A stretch of DNA of 64,000 bases from DATFJT01 sp965230755. Its GTDB lineage: Bacteria > Bacteroidota > Bacteroidia > Chitinophagales > Saprospiraceae. The DNA lies in contig CBDDLT010000016.1 in the NCBI GenBank assembly GCA_965230755.1, positions 507,519-571,518 of the forward strand, in the 5' to 3' direction. Both the position numbers and the translations under genes were made by a program. Of this stretch, positions 44,488 through 53,806 are shown piece after piece; position 1 is the stretch's first letter; each line of letters begins with the position of its first letter. A model generated the notes under the pieces. The model was not told the DNA's origin. It saw nothing but the letters and a program-made list of their open reading frames with translations, and did no database searches.

Positions 44488-45900
44488 ATGAAATGGATCC
44501 TAAGAATACTCATATTGCTCCTGATCTTGATGGTGGTATATCTGCTCATCAATACCTTTAATTTATCCTCAAAGCAGATTGTTCCAATGCAGCAGGAGGT
44601 TCTGGAGTTAAGAGAATCGGCCGTTCCAGATCTTATAAACTCAATAAGAATACCCAGCTACCAGTTGGAAAAACAAGAAGATAGTTTGGCCTTTAGAGAC
44701 TTGGATACATTGATATTTGAGACTTTTCCTTTAATTGATTCCTTTCTCGAACGAAAAACAGTCAACCAATTTTCCAGTATATATCAATGGCAAGGAAAAA
44801 ACCCCGAAGCGAAGCCCATCTTAATTTTTGCTCAAAAGGATATGGATACAACAATGATCCTAGCCAATCGGGGACAAAAAAATATTCAAATGCCAAGTAT
44901 GAAGGAACGGCTACAATTGTTTTCCATCTTGGAATCTATTGAGATGTTGTTGGCTGAAGGGTATCGCCCTGAAAGAAGCATTTATCTGGGCTTGAGTCAT
45001 GATGTTGAAACAGGAGGGTATAATGGTTCTGTGGCCATGGCCAATTGGTTCGAATCACAGAATCTGAAATTCGAATATATACTGGATAAGGGTTCGGAAA
45101 TAAAACGGGGCGTGCAAGGGTTAGCGGAAGGCGAAGTGGCCTTAATAGGATTAGCAGAGAAGGGATGCGCTTATTTGGACTTGAACGTAGAGACAGAGGA
45201 AACTCAATCTGTTTTGGCTCCGGATAAGGAAACTGCTGCCTCCCAGTTGATCGAAGCCCTGGCATCCATCAAAAACGATGAATTCCCGACAAATAAGGAG
45301 GTGGTATTCATTGAGTTACTCGATTATTTAGGTGCGGAAGGGAGTTTTTGGCTTAAACTGAAGGTTGCGAATAAAAATATATTCTCCAATGGCCTGATGA
45401 GGAAGTTGAGCAAAGACCCTGAAGTAAATGCTATGCTTAGAACGAGTGCAGAAACCATTGAGTTGAACGTGGATCATGCCAAGAATAGGACCAGCCATAA
45501 AGCGCATGCCCAGGTGTTGATTGGTGTATTACCAGGAGAGAGCATAGAGGCGTCTTTTAACAGGATCAAGAAGGTAATCAATAACCCAAATGTCGAATTG
45601 AGTTTGTCTTCTGATAAAACATCAACGGAACCACCTCCGGTTAGCAACAGCAGTTCTTTTGGATTCAATGTTATCCAGAAAACCCTGAGAAGCCTTTATC
45701 CCAATACGCTGGCTGCGCCGGTATTGGTTCCCGAAATCAACGACAGCAGATACTTCAGTAATTTGACCAATGATATCTATAGATTTGTCCCATTTCGAAG
45801 TACTGAAACAGTGGGTTCTGAGGAGGAAAGAAACTTAGAGTCCGAATACCAGCATTACGTCAATTTTTATTATTACCTGATCAAGAATAGCACGGAATAA
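44488..45900 (+). CDS. M20-family peptidase homologue lacking most metal ligands
   Basis: Start at ATG 44488 (MKWILRILILLLILMVVYLL, an N-terminal membrane anchor). The ~470-residue body matches PM20D1-like carboxypeptidases along its length. The zinc-ligand positions are not kept: the HxDVVP site reads FAQKDMDT, the GRGxxDDK site reads MPSMKER, and HDEE reads SHDVETGG, with only part of the latter conserved. It is therefore probably a non-catalytic or altered paralogue. The dimerisation-domain region, including SHKAHAQVLIGVLPGES, is retained. No related gene is nearby. Confidence 0.78.
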   Translation: MKWILRILILLLILMVVYLLINTFNLSSKQIVPMQQEVLELRESAVPDLINSIRIPSYQLEKQEDSLAFRDLDTLIFETFPLIDSFLERKTVNQFSSIYQWQGKNPEAKPILIFAQKDMDTTMILANRGQKNIQMPSMKERLQLFSILESIEMLLAEGYRPERSIYLGLSHDVETGGYNGSVAMANWFESQNLKFEYILDKGSEIKRGVQGLAEGEVALIGLAEKGCAYLDLNVETEETQSVLAPDKETAASQLIEALASIKNDEFPTNKEVVFIELLDYLGAEGSFWLKLKVANKNIFSNGLMRKLSKDPEVNAMLRTSAETIELNVDHAKNRTSHKAHAQVLIGVLPGESIEASFNRIKKVINNPNVELSLSSDKTSTEPPPVSNSSSFGFNVIQKTLRSLYPNTLAAPVLVPEINDSRYFSNLTNDIYRFVPFRSTETVGSEEERNLESEYQHYVNFYYYLIKNSTE

Positions 45901-45951
45901 ACAATTTCAGCGTTAATAGATTTGAATCAAAGATTCAATTTGAAGAATAAT

Positions 45952-46491
45952 ATGAAAAAGCTTGTAGGAGAGATTCTAGTAGTTACCATGTTGAGTTTTC
46001 TAGCTACAGGACTATCGGCTCAAGTGGAATCCAAAGAATGCTTAAGTCCTGAATATGAAGAAAAGTTGCAGTCCCTTCTTGGACATACGGTTCCTTTGAT
46101 TGACGCCAGAACATTGTATGATTTGATTCGCGAAGGGAGGGATGTTCAAGTCCATGATATTCGAAGTCAAGAGGAATTTGAGGTGAGTCATATACCGGGA
46201 GCATCATTGGTCGAATACAAGAATTTTGACCTTAGTCAGTTCGATACGGCAGATCGTTCCCAACCGGTATATTTGTATTGTTCCGTTGGTTATCGCAGTG
46301 AGAAAGTAGGTGAAAAGTTGCTACAGAATGGTTTTGCTCAAGTATATAATCTCCACGGTAGCTTTTTTCAATGGGCTAATCAATCATTTCCAATATGGGA
46401 TATGAAAGGCGCGGAAACAAAAAGAGTTCATGCCTATAATCGAAAGTGGAGTAAATGGGTAGATAATCCGGAACTCGAGCTTGTTTGGTAA
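45952..46491 (+). CDS. Exported rhodanese-domain protein
   Basis: The start at 45952 (MKKLVGEILVVTMLSFLATGLSAQ signal peptide) is preferred over a TTG at 45922. The single rhodanese domain has VHDIRSQEEFEVSHIPGA and the active-site loop YCSVGYRS with catalytic Cys near residue 113. It predicts a periplasmic sulfurtransferase or persulfide carrier. Donor and acceptor are unknown. Confidence 0.85.
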   Translation: MKKLVGEILVVTMLSFLATGLSAQVESKECLSPEYEEKLQSLLGHTVPLIDARTLYDLIREGRDVQVHDIRSQEEFEVSHIPGASLVEYKNFDLSQFDTADRSQPVYLYCSVGYRSEKVGEKLLQNGFAQVYNLHGSFFQWANQSFPIWDMKGAETKRVHAYNRKWSKWVDNPELELVW

Positions 46492-46505
46492 GGTGAATTA
46501 CCTTA
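46489..46505. terminator. Small bidirectional hairpin
   Basis: TAAGGT and ACCTTA form a 6-bp stem with loop GAATT between convergent genes; weak as a terminator. Confidence 0.35.
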
Positions 46506-46512
46506 TAAGAAA

Positions 46513-47268
46513 TTAATCTTGTAGTACTAACTCTAGGCTTTTAGGAATTGCTTTGTACAAATCCCAAACCTTCTTTTTCAGTAAAGAGGACTCGCCAGTA
46601 TCAAAAAAAGAAAGCTTCCCTTCTCCACTTTTAGCGTGATCAAAACAATCGTCAAATACCATTTGACTAGTAAAGATCTGCAAGCCTGGTTTCAGTGCTT
46701 GAAAAACAGGAGCAATATCATTGTAATGCGTACAGCCTAAAACAATTGCTTCTCTGTCATCTCCAATTTTATAGAGCAGTTCATTAACAACTTTCTTGAT
46801 TTCTTCTATTGGTGCTTCTCCTTCTATAAGGGGAACTAATTTTTCATCCTTGACGGCCAATAGATCAATATCCGAATTGAATTCTTCCAAGAGTCTATAA
46901 TAGGCTCTGGTTTCGATGGTATTTTTGGTAGCTATTAAGGCGCTTTTTTCCGGTAATCTAGAATGAAACTTGCGCAGGAAATTTTCTGTGACGTTGAGGA
47001 TATTGTGTTCTTTCGAAAACTCATTTAACTCGTCTTCAGCTACCGCAAATGCGGTATTACAAGCACAAATAATGTAGTCACATTTGGCATCGATCAAAAA
47101 GGATACAATTTTCTTCACCCTTTCCTTGATGATGTTTGGGTCTTGATTTCCATAAGGAAGATATTTCGAATCAGAGACATAATGAATATCTACGTTAGGA
47201 TACTTATTATAAATAGAATTGGCGACCGATAGGCCACCAATTCCAGAATCGAAAATTCCTAATTTCAT
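46513..47268 (-). CDS. murI: Glutamate racemase
   Basis: Makes D-glutamate for peptidoglycan. Start at 47268 (MKLGIFDSGIGGLSV). The two catalytic Cys lie in CACNTAF (~residue 71) and LGCTHYNDI (~183). Length ~251 residues is normal. Downstream of and close to two OmpH/Skp genes, so probably part of an envelope-biogenesis cluster. Confidence 0.95.
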   Translation of the reverse strand: MKLGIFDSGIGGLSVANSIYNKYPNVDIHYVSDSKYLPYGNQDPNIIKERVKKIVSFLIDAKCDYIICACNTAFAVAEDELNEFSKEHNILNVTENFLRKFHSRLPEKSALIATKNTIETRAYYRLLEEFNSDIDLLAVKDEKLVPLIEGEAPIEEIKKVVNELLYKIGDDREAIVLGCTHYNDIAPVFQALKPGLQIFTSQMVFDDCFDHAKSGEGKLSFFDTGESSLLKKKVWDLYKAIPKSLELVLQD

Positions 47269-47292
47269 TTTATTAAAGGACTGGATCAATAA

Positions 47293-47808
47293 TTAAAGTC
47301 CTAACTTACTTTTTACCATCGCAGTAATGTCATCTTCTTCTTCTGCATACAGGATTACTCCGGTACTAGAGTCCAAAACCATAGCATAACCATTGGTTTT
47401 AGCCACCTCGTTGATAACATTGTTGACTTTGTCCAAAATAGGCTGAAGCAATTCTTCTCTTTTCTTTCCAATGGTTTGAACCATCTCTTGTTCGTAGCTG
47501 GCAATCTTTTGTTCCTGCTCTCTGAGTTTAGCTGCCTCTTCCTGAAGTTGTTTTGGTGAAAGTACCCCTTGTTTTTCCTGTTGGGCCAACTTCTCGTACT
47601 TAGCCTGGAGTTCTTTTACCATTTCTTGTCCCTTGTTTTGCATTTGTGTTTGAAGCGTATTCAAACTAGCATCTGCTTTTTTCACTTCGGGCAAATTGGC
47701 CAATAATTCTGCAGAATTGACGTAGCCATATTTTTGCGCAGTTGAACTGGTGAAGGCAAAGCAAAGCACCAAGGAAGCTAGAACTCCCAGTTTTATTAAT
47801 TTACTCAT
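47293..47808 (-). CDS. OmpH/Skp-type periplasmic chaperone
   Basis: Start at 47808 (MSKLIKLGVLASLVLCFAFTSSTAQ signal peptide). The ~171-residue protein has KYGYVNSAELLANLPEVKKADASL, a long charged coiled coil (~45-120) and a C-terminal strand MVLDSSTGVILYAEEEDD. Skp-like trimers hold outer-membrane proteins in the periplasm. Second of two tandem homologues; the other is 75 nt upstream. Confidence 0.88.
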   Translation of the reverse strand: MSKLIKLGVLASLVLCFAFTSSTAQKYGYVNSAELLANLPEVKKADASLNTLQTQMQNKGQEMVKELQAKYEKLAQQEKQGVLSPKQLQEEAAKLREQEQKIASYEQEMVQTIGKKREELLQPILDKVNNVINEVAKTNGYAMVLDSSTGVILYAEEEDDITAMVKSKLGL

Positions 47809-47882
47809 TATAGTCGTATTTATTAGCATTATATTCTAAGTAAGAAAATAGAATGCCAAAATTAGAAAAATTAAGGAGAAAT

Positions 47883-48416
47883 CTAGTATTTAACTCTCCT
47901 GATTAAATCGTCTGTTTTATCGAATTTGCTATTGGTATAGAGAAGCCCAGCTGCCGAGTTTACATCGAATATGAAATCATACCCACGCTCAACCGCATAA
48001 CTTTCTATAATAGCATATACTTTCTCTTGAATTGGTCGTATTAATTCTTGTCTTTTGCGGAAGAGTGCACCTTCCGGTCCAAAGCGCTGTTCGTACATCT
48101 CTCTGACCTTATTTTCTTGGTCCAATATTTCCGCTTCTTTTTTGGATCTCATTTCCTCACTCCACAAAACTTGCTCCGCTTGATAGCGGTTGTACATCGC
48201 TTTGATTTTCTCCCTCTCCTGGTCTATTTCTTGTTGCCATTCCTGAGCGACGGCATCGATATCTTTTTGGGCTTTGGTATAGTCCTCGATACTGTTCAAA
48301 ACCTTTTCGAGATCCATATAGGCTATTCTTTGGGCGATAGCAGAATTGCTCATTCCTAGACTTAAAGTCAGGGCAAAACAAAATAGGATTAACTGTTTGT
48401 TGATTGAAAAATTCAT
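47883..48416 (-). CDS. OmpH/Skp-type periplasmic chaperone (second copy)
   Basis: A 177-residue paralogue: signal MNFSINKQLILFCFALTLSLGMSNSAIA, RIAYMDLEKVLNSIEDYTKAQKDID, a long coiled coil and a C-terminal YDFIFDVNSAAGLLYTNSKFD. In many Bacteroidota these genes follow bamA; here bamA is not adjacent, because a divergent hutH gene lies upstream. Confidence 0.88.
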   Translation of the reverse strand: MNFSINKQLILFCFALTLSLGMSNSAIAQRIAYMDLEKVLNSIEDYTKAQKDIDAVAQEWQQEIDQEREKIKAMYNRYQAEQVLWSEEMRSKKEAEILDQENKVREMYEQRFGPEGALFRKRQELIRPIQEKVYAIIESYAVERGYDFIFDVNSAAGLLYTNSKFDKTDDLIRRVKY

Positions 48417-48579
48417 ATGATGCTTTTGAAATTAATGACTAAAAAAAATGTTATTTTGTTCGGTATTATCGATGCTTTAACGCAAGTTTAACCCTTTCAA
48501 CTACGAATTAACAGCATTTTTTAATAAAAATTCTTTCCCAATAGAGATTAATTTATTGGATGGCATCAAAAAAGGAACA

Positions 48580-50073
48580 ATGGGTCTTGATTTAACGATT
48601 AGCGAAGAGGATATCACATATGACCATATCGGGGGAAGCCTTAAAAACAATGTCCAGCTTAAGTTAACCAATGAATTAGAATCAAAGGTTAAGCAAAGTA
48701 GACAGTTTTTGGATGCAAAACTCGATTCGAGTGATGAGAAGTTTTACGGGATCAACACGGGTTTTGGATCTCTTTGTAATGTGAAAATAAGTAAGGAAGG
48801 TCTTGCTCAGTTGCAATTGAATCTGATTCGATCCCATGCTGCCGGATCGGGGCCAATCATCCCCAAAAGGATAGTAAAATTAATGATGTTACTTAAAATC
48901 AAATCCCTGGGCTTTGGTTACAGTGGCATCAGTTGGGAGATCGTCCAGAGACTAAGAGATCTTTATAATAATGATATCATTCCTGTCGTGAGACAATACG
49001 GTTCATTGGGCGCTTCCGGGGACCTCGCTCCATTGGCACATGTTTCCCTTGTGATAATTGGTGAAGGAGAAGTATTTTATAAGGGAGAGCAAAGGAGTAC
49101 TAAAGAAGTCTATGAGCAACTGGGATGGAAGGGAATTTCCTTAAAATCCAAGGAAGGCATTGCCTTGTTAAACGGAACACAGTTTTGTACGGCTTACCTC
49201 AGTTTTTGTACCCATTATGGCTATGACTTGCTTCGAAAAGCAAACCTAGTTGGGGCCATATCCTTAGACGCGTTTGATGCACTTTCACCTGCATTCGATG
49301 CAAAAATTCAGGCCGTTAGAAGACATGAAGGACAGAAATTTTGTTCTAAGGAAATTAGAGATTTACTCAAGGATAGTGAAATTTGGAATGAAGGAGATAA
49401 ATCATGGATTCAAGATCCCTACTCTTTCCGGTGCATTCCTCAGGTCCACGGGGCGAGCTACGATGCTCTGGAGCATTCTAAAAAAGTATTGTCTAATGAG
49501 ATAAATGCTGTTACAGATAACCCATTGATCTTTTTTAATGAAGATGAAATACTTTCGGGCGGAAATTTCCACGCTCAGCCTTTGGCCTTGGTGATGGATT
49601 ACTTGTCCATGGCGCTTTCGGAATTGGCCAATATTTCGGAGCGTAGAATATTCAAGCTTTTAGGAGGAGAGCGCAATCTTCCCGCGTACCTAACGCCAAA
49701 CTCAGGTATTAATTCAGGATACATGATTCCGCAATATACTGCGGCGTCAATAGTAAGCCATAACAAACAGCTTTGTACGCCAAGTTCTGTAGATTCTATA
49801 GTGAGTTCGAATGGCCAGGAGGATCATGTGAGTATGGGAGCGAATTCTGCGGTGCGATGTTATGATATTGTCCAGAATGTTTATCGGGTTTTGAGCATTG
49901 AGTTAATGACGGCGGTACAGGCGCTCGAATTCCGAAGACCTAAAAGAAGTTCTGCAAAAATCGAAAAAATCATTGCAGATTTTCGAGTGCTCGTTCCCAG
50001 ACTAGAGGATGATCGACAGAGTTCAATCGATATGGACCACTCTCTGAAGTTTTTAAAAAATTTAGAGCTTTAA
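48580..50073 (+). CDS. hutH: Histidine ammonia-lyase
   Basis: Deaminates histidine to urocanate, the first step of histidine breakdown. Start at 48580 (MGLDLTISEEDITYDHIGG). The MIO prosthetic group forms from ASG in GSLGASGDLAPLAHV (~residues 144-146). NGTQFCTAYLSF, VQDAYSFRC-equivalent WIQDPYSFRCIPQVHGA and SNGQEDHVSMG are all present. No other hut genes are near, so the pathway is dispersed. A PagL-like gene follows by 4 nt. Confidence 0.94.
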   Translation: MGLDLTISEEDITYDHIGGSLKNNVQLKLTNELESKVKQSRQFLDAKLDSSDEKFYGINTGFGSLCNVKISKEGLAQLQLNLIRSHAAGSGPIIPKRIVKLMMLLKIKSLGFGYSGISWEIVQRLRDLYNNDIIPVVRQYGSLGASGDLAPLAHVSLVIIGEGEVFYKGEQRSTKEVYEQLGWKGISLKSKEGIALLNGTQFCTAYLSFCTHYGYDLLRKANLVGAISLDAFDALSPAFDAKIQAVRRHEGQKFCSKEIRDLLKDSEIWNEGDKSWIQDPYSFRCIPQVHGASYDALEHSKKVLSNEINAVTDNPLIFFNEDEILSGGNFHAQPLALVMDYLSMALSELANISERRIFKLLGGERNLPAYLTPNSGINSGYMIPQYTAASIVSHNKQLCTPSSVDSIVSSNGQEDHVSMGANSAVRCYDIVQNVYRVLSIELMTAVQALEFRRPKRSSAKIEKIIADFRVLVPRLEDDRQSSIDMDHSLKFLKNLEL

Positions 50074-50077
50074 AGCA

Positions 50078-51175
50078 TTGAGGGCACTTCTTTTTATGGG
50101 GCTAATTCTGGGCTTTCACTGCTCTTTGAATGCTCAAAAATGGAAGATGGAAGCCTATGCTTCAGGTGGTAGTATCTGGAAGCATTCTAAGAAAATCAGT
50201 TTTGATACCGATGTTTTTTGTCCGTCGGTGACCCTTCACCTAAGGCGTAATCCCGATGTTTTACCAAGAAAATGGGATCAAAAGTATCCGGGCTGGAAAG
50301 CGGGATATTCTTTTAGTTACCGATATCTGGGAGAGGATTATTTGGGTTCAGCCTTCGGCATCTATGCAACGATCGAAAAACTTATTTTCGAGACGGATCT
50401 TGTAGCTCTTAGTTTTCAAGTGGGAAGTGGCCTAGCCTATATCACTGAGGTCTTTGATCCAGAAAACAACACAACTAGGAACAATGACGCATTAAGTACC
50501 GGCTTCAATAACATCAGTAATTTTAATTTGCGATCGAAGTGGCATCTATCAGAGAACTATAGTTTGTTGCTTGGAGGGGAATTTACTCACTACAGCAATG
50601 GAGGTTACTCCCTACCCAATCTTGGGATAAACGTAGTATCCGGAAATTTAGGAATTTCGGCGCGGCTAAATAACACCAAAAACCATTATGTTCCCGAGCG
50701 AATTGATCGATGGAGAATGTTTCTAGGAACTCGATTCTCTAGACTGGAGTGGCCTGAGCAAGGAGTGGGTAGAAGATCACTTGTCAATGCGCATATGGGC
50801 GTGAAGTATATTCGAAATGATCGGGCACACTGGATAGCCAGTGTAGAGTACGAGTTGAATTATGCCTTGTACTGGCACGGACTGGACGAAGGAATTTTTG
50901 ATAATGAAGAAGACGCCTATCGTCAGAGTTATCGGTGGATTATATCATTGGGTAGAGAGTTTGTTTTTGACCAGTGGTCGATCCTCATTCAGTCCGGATT
51001 GAATTTGAGGGATGATATTAAAATACCGCCACCTAAAAGAATTGCCAATGTTTTAGGTATAAAACGGTACTTTTTGGCGGAAGGGCCAATCAGTCCATAT
51101 ATAGGATTGTATATGAAATCCCATGGTAGTGTCGCTGAGTATTTTGGTATGGGAGTAGGCGCGGACTTCTTCTAA
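50078..51175 (+). CDS. Acyloxyacyl hydrolase / PagL-like lipid A deacylase
   Basis: A 365-residue outer-membrane beta-barrel. Starting at TTG 50078 gives the signal MRALLFMGLILGFHCSLNAQ; ATG 50096 is the alternative but leaves a short signal. The PagL signature FTHYSNGGYSLPNLGINV (~residues 168-185) carries the catalytic His-Ser. The predicted reaction is removal of an acyl chain from lipid A. It follows hutH closely; its 3' end overlaps the stop of the convergent chimeric frame by 4 nt. Confidence 0.85.
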   Translation: MRALLFMGLILGFHCSLNAQKWKMEAYASGGSIWKHSKKISFDTDVFCPSVTLHLRRNPDVLPRKWDQKYPGWKAGYSFSYRYLGEDYLGSAFGIYATIEKLIFETDLVALSFQVGSGLAYITEVFDPENNTTRNNDALSTGFNNISNFNLRSKWHLSENYSLLLGGEFTHYSNGGYSLPNLGINVVSGNLGISARLNNTKNHYVPERIDRWRMFLGTRFSRLEWPEQGVGRRSLVNAHMGVKYIRNDRAHWIASVEYELNYALYWHGLDEGIFDNEEDAYRQSYRWIISLGREFVFDQWSILIQSGLNLRDDIKIPPPKRIANVLGIKRYFLAEGPISPYIGLYMKSHGSVAEYFGMGVGADFF

Positions 51176-51687
51176 AAGCGATGTCCTAGCTGTATGCCAA
51201 CCAGAAGAATAGGCCCTTCACCCGTGGGTTCTCCCTTGGTCTCAACATTCCATTCTAAACCAAAAGCAACACTTGGAGCAATAACAAAATTACTCTTGAG
51301 CCAAACATAGGATAACTCGGCGGTGGGCTGAATGACTAGGATGTCGGTATCGTCGGATTGACCGTCGGTGGTCCATGTTACATTATTTTTCCAAACATCA
51401 TTTTTAATTCCCAGTCTCCAATTTAGCTTTTGATAGGCTTCAAAGCATCGGTCTGTTCCACTAGGATGGTTAGAGTTTGTCATTACCACCTTTCCACCAA
51501 AGCTTTTTACATCATCTGCAATGGCTTCATGATCTGTAGCAACCACTACTTCGGTTAAGCTTTTGGCCTTTTTACATTGATCATAAACACGATTAATCAT
51601 GCTTTTACCTCCTATTTTGGCTAGTGGTTTCGCTGGAAATCGTGTGGAAGCATATCTTGAAGGAATAATTCCTACTATTTTGGTCAT
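51172..51687 (-). pseudogene. Chimeric frame: KdsB N-terminus fused to an outer-membrane protein C-terminus
   Basis: Residues 1-~89 (MTKIVGIIPSRYASTRFPAK ... SGTDRCFEAYQKLN) are the N-terminal third of 3-deoxy-manno-octulosonate cytidylyltransferase, which activates Kdo for LPS. From residue ~90 (nucleotide ~51420) the sequence becomes NWRLGIKNDVWKNNVTWTTD...LLVGIQLGHRF, a beta-barrel C-terminus ending in Phe. The KdsB part lacks the remaining catalytic domain, so no enzyme is expected. The join is in frame. It marks either a deletion/rearrangement or an assembly chimera; see findings. Confidence 0.8.
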
Positions 51688-51697
51688 GTTGTTTTAA

Positions 51698-52540
51698 TTA
51701 GTCTCTAAAATCGGGTGTTTTCTTTGTCATAGAAGCTTGAATAGCTGTTGCTAAATCTTCTGAAAGAATCATTGCAGCATTCCATGTGGCAATGAAATTT
51801 AAGCCATCTTCTACACTATGATCTCGTGTATAATTGATTACAGCTTTGCTGCCTCTAATCGATAAAGGTGATTTGGCTGCAATGGTATGGGCTATCTCCA
51901 TTACTTTTTCCATCATTTCCTCTTTAGAAGCATAACTGCTATTTGCCAGTTGTATTTGTTGAGCCTCAGGGCCATAGACTTTACGACCAGTATAGGCCAT
52001 TTCGCGGGCTAATCCATCGCCAATAAGTTTGGGTAGGCGCTGTAATGTGCCTAAATCAGCAACCATACCCATGTCAATTTCTTTTACAGTAAAGTAGCCA
52101 TCATTTGTAACATAACGCATATCACAAGCAGTTACAATGTCTACTCCTCCTCCAATACATCCTCCATGAATTGCAGCAATAACGGGTTTGCTACATTTTT
52201 CAATAGCGTTAATTGGAGCTTGAAGTTTAAAGACCATCTTACGCAACTTTTCCCGCTTGCGTCCATCGCATTTATCCGCTACTCTTTGCCCCATACCCAT
52301 TAGCAATGAGAGGTCAATACCAGAACAAAAATGCTTGCCTTCACCACTTAATATAATCACACGAGCTTCAGGAGTTTCATCCAATTGCTCAAAGCAACTT
52401 TTGAGTTCTTCCCAAGCTAATTCATTTAAAGCATTAGCCTTGTCAGGGCGATTGAATTTTACATGGGCAATTTTCTGATCTATACTTACAGTTAGTGATT
52501 TAAATTCTAGTGTTGATGAACTTGTTGGATTTTCACTCAT
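51698..52540 (-). CDS. Enoyl-CoA hydratase/isomerase family, dienoyl-CoA isomerase-like
   Basis: Start at 52540 (MSENPTSSSTLEFKSLTVS); a longer frame runs to 52597. The ~280-residue crotonase-fold protein has the oxyanion loops HFCSGIDLSLL and AAIHGGCIGGGVDIVTACD. The acidic residues typical of delta(3,5),delta(2,4)-dienoyl-CoA isomerase are present: Asp in GGGVD, Glu in VKEIDMG and Asp in MVADLGTLQRLP. It would help oxidation of unsaturated fatty acids. It ends 11 nt before the KdsB start. Confidence 0.85.
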   Translation of the reverse strand: MSENPTSSSTLEFKSLTVSIDQKIAHVKFNRPDKANALNELAWEELKSCFEQLDETPEARVIILSGEGKHFCSGIDLSLLMGMGQRVADKCDGRKREKLRKMVFKLQAPINAIEKCSKPVIAAIHGGCIGGGVDIVTACDMRYVTNDGYFTVKEIDMGMVADLGTLQRLPKLIGDGLAREMAYTGRKVYGPEAQQIQLANSSYASKEEMMEKVMEIAHTIAAKSPLSIRGSKAVINYTRDHSVEDGLNFIATWNAAMILSEDLATAIQASMTKKTPDFRD

Positions 52541-52628
52541 TGGATTAAGGTTTAGAGATGAAGGTATTGCACGCAAAAATATAAAATATTTGCGCAAGTT
52601 ATTTTTTGATTCAGAATGGGGTTTGTGT

Positions 52629-53603
52629 TTAGCCTCGCATGACTAAATAGGTAATATAAACAATGTAGCAGATGAGAAAAAGGACACCTTCCCAGCGGTC
52701 AATGGTGTTTTTCTTTCCTGTGGCAAGAAAGAAAATAATTAAACTGCTCGAGCCAATTAAGATAAGAATATCGTCATTGGTAATTCGGTCAAATGGCATA
52801 GGGTTTATGGTAGCACTAATTCCTAAAATCCAAAGCAAGTTGAAAATATTTGAACCAATAACATTACCAACAGCTAGATCTGTTTTTTTCTTAGTAGCTG
52901 CTACCGCAGAGGTTACCAATTCTGGTAAAGAAGTACCTACAGCAACAATGGTTAGCCCTACAAATGTTTCGGAAAAACCGAGTTGCTTAGCAAATACCAT
53001 GGCTCCTTCAACAACCCATTTACCTCCAAGAAATAAACCTACAATACCCAAGGTAATCCATAAAATTGATTTATTGATGGGTAATTCTTTAATTTCTTCA
53101 CCCTGACTTTCTACAGGATTATTTCTGCTCTCCTTTGATAAATTAAAGATATAAGCCATAAATAATGCAAAGAAGCCTAATAGCATTACACCGTCTAATC
53201 GGCTTAAATTGTATCTGGGGGCATTATCATCAAATAGTGCTGCATTAGCCAAATAGCCAACTAAAATTGTTGCTGTGAGTGAAAATGGAATTTCGGATAG
53301 TACAGTGTTTTTCTGAATAGGAAGTGGGCAAATGATAGCAGATATTCCCAAGATAAGTAGAATGTTAGCAATATTACTTCCTATAATATTACCAATGGCA
53401 ATTTCAGAGCTTCCACTCAGACTAGCCATAATATTTACCACTAATTCAGGCATAGATGTGCCTAAGGAAACAATGGTTAATCCTACAATAAAATCTGAAA
53501 TTTTAAATTTCTTAGCAATGGAAGATGAGCCATCAACCAAAAGGTCAGCGCCTTTTACAAGAAAAACAAATCCAACGATAAAAAGGAGGTATTCCACCAA
53601 CAT
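52629..53603 (-). CDS. Calcium/sodium antiporter (CaCA family, YrbG-like)
   Basis: A 324-residue membrane protein with the two inverted alpha repeats of the CaCA family: GLTIVSLGTSMPELVVN with IGNIIGSNIANILLILG, and GLTIVAVGTSLPELVTS with VGNVIGSNIFNLLWILG. About ten helices. It exchanges Na+ or H+ for Ca2+ across the inner membrane. Confidence 0.93.
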   Translation of the reverse strand: MLVEYLLFIVGFVFLVKGADLLVDGSSSIAKKFKISDFIVGLTIVSLGTSMPELVVNIMASLSGSSEIAIGNIIGSNIANILLILGISAIICPLPIQKNTVLSEIPFSLTATILVGYLANAALFDDNAPRYNLSRLDGVMLLGFFALFMAYIFNLSKESRNNPVESQGEEIKELPINKSILWITLGIVGLFLGGKWVVEGAMVFAKQLGFSETFVGLTIVAVGTSLPELVTSAVAATKKKTDLAVGNVIGSNIFNLLWILGISATINPMPFDRITNDDILILIGSSSLIIFFLATGKKNTIDRWEGVLFLICYIVYITYLVMRG

Positions 53604-53743
53604 AGTCAGCTGCGTAAAGTAACTCTGCTAATGCATTACAGAAACCTAATGAATTTCCTGTTTATTTACTAGCAATCTTACAAAAAGCATGGCCTTCATG
53701 CTTTGAAAAAAACGGATTTTGTGGGAAAAAATTGTTAGTTAGC

Positions 53744-53757
53744 GTTTGTTAACAAAC
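53744..53757. promoter_or_regulatory. 14-bp perfect palindrome upstream of the antiporter
   Basis: GTTTGTTAACAAAC lies in the 203-bp gap between mscS-like and antiporter genes. Possibly an operator; no regulator is nearby and no other support exists. Confidence 0.3.
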
Positions 53758-53806
53758 TATTCCTGATTCTAGCAATTATTGAACCAAAAGAAAGATTAAT
53801 TGCTGA

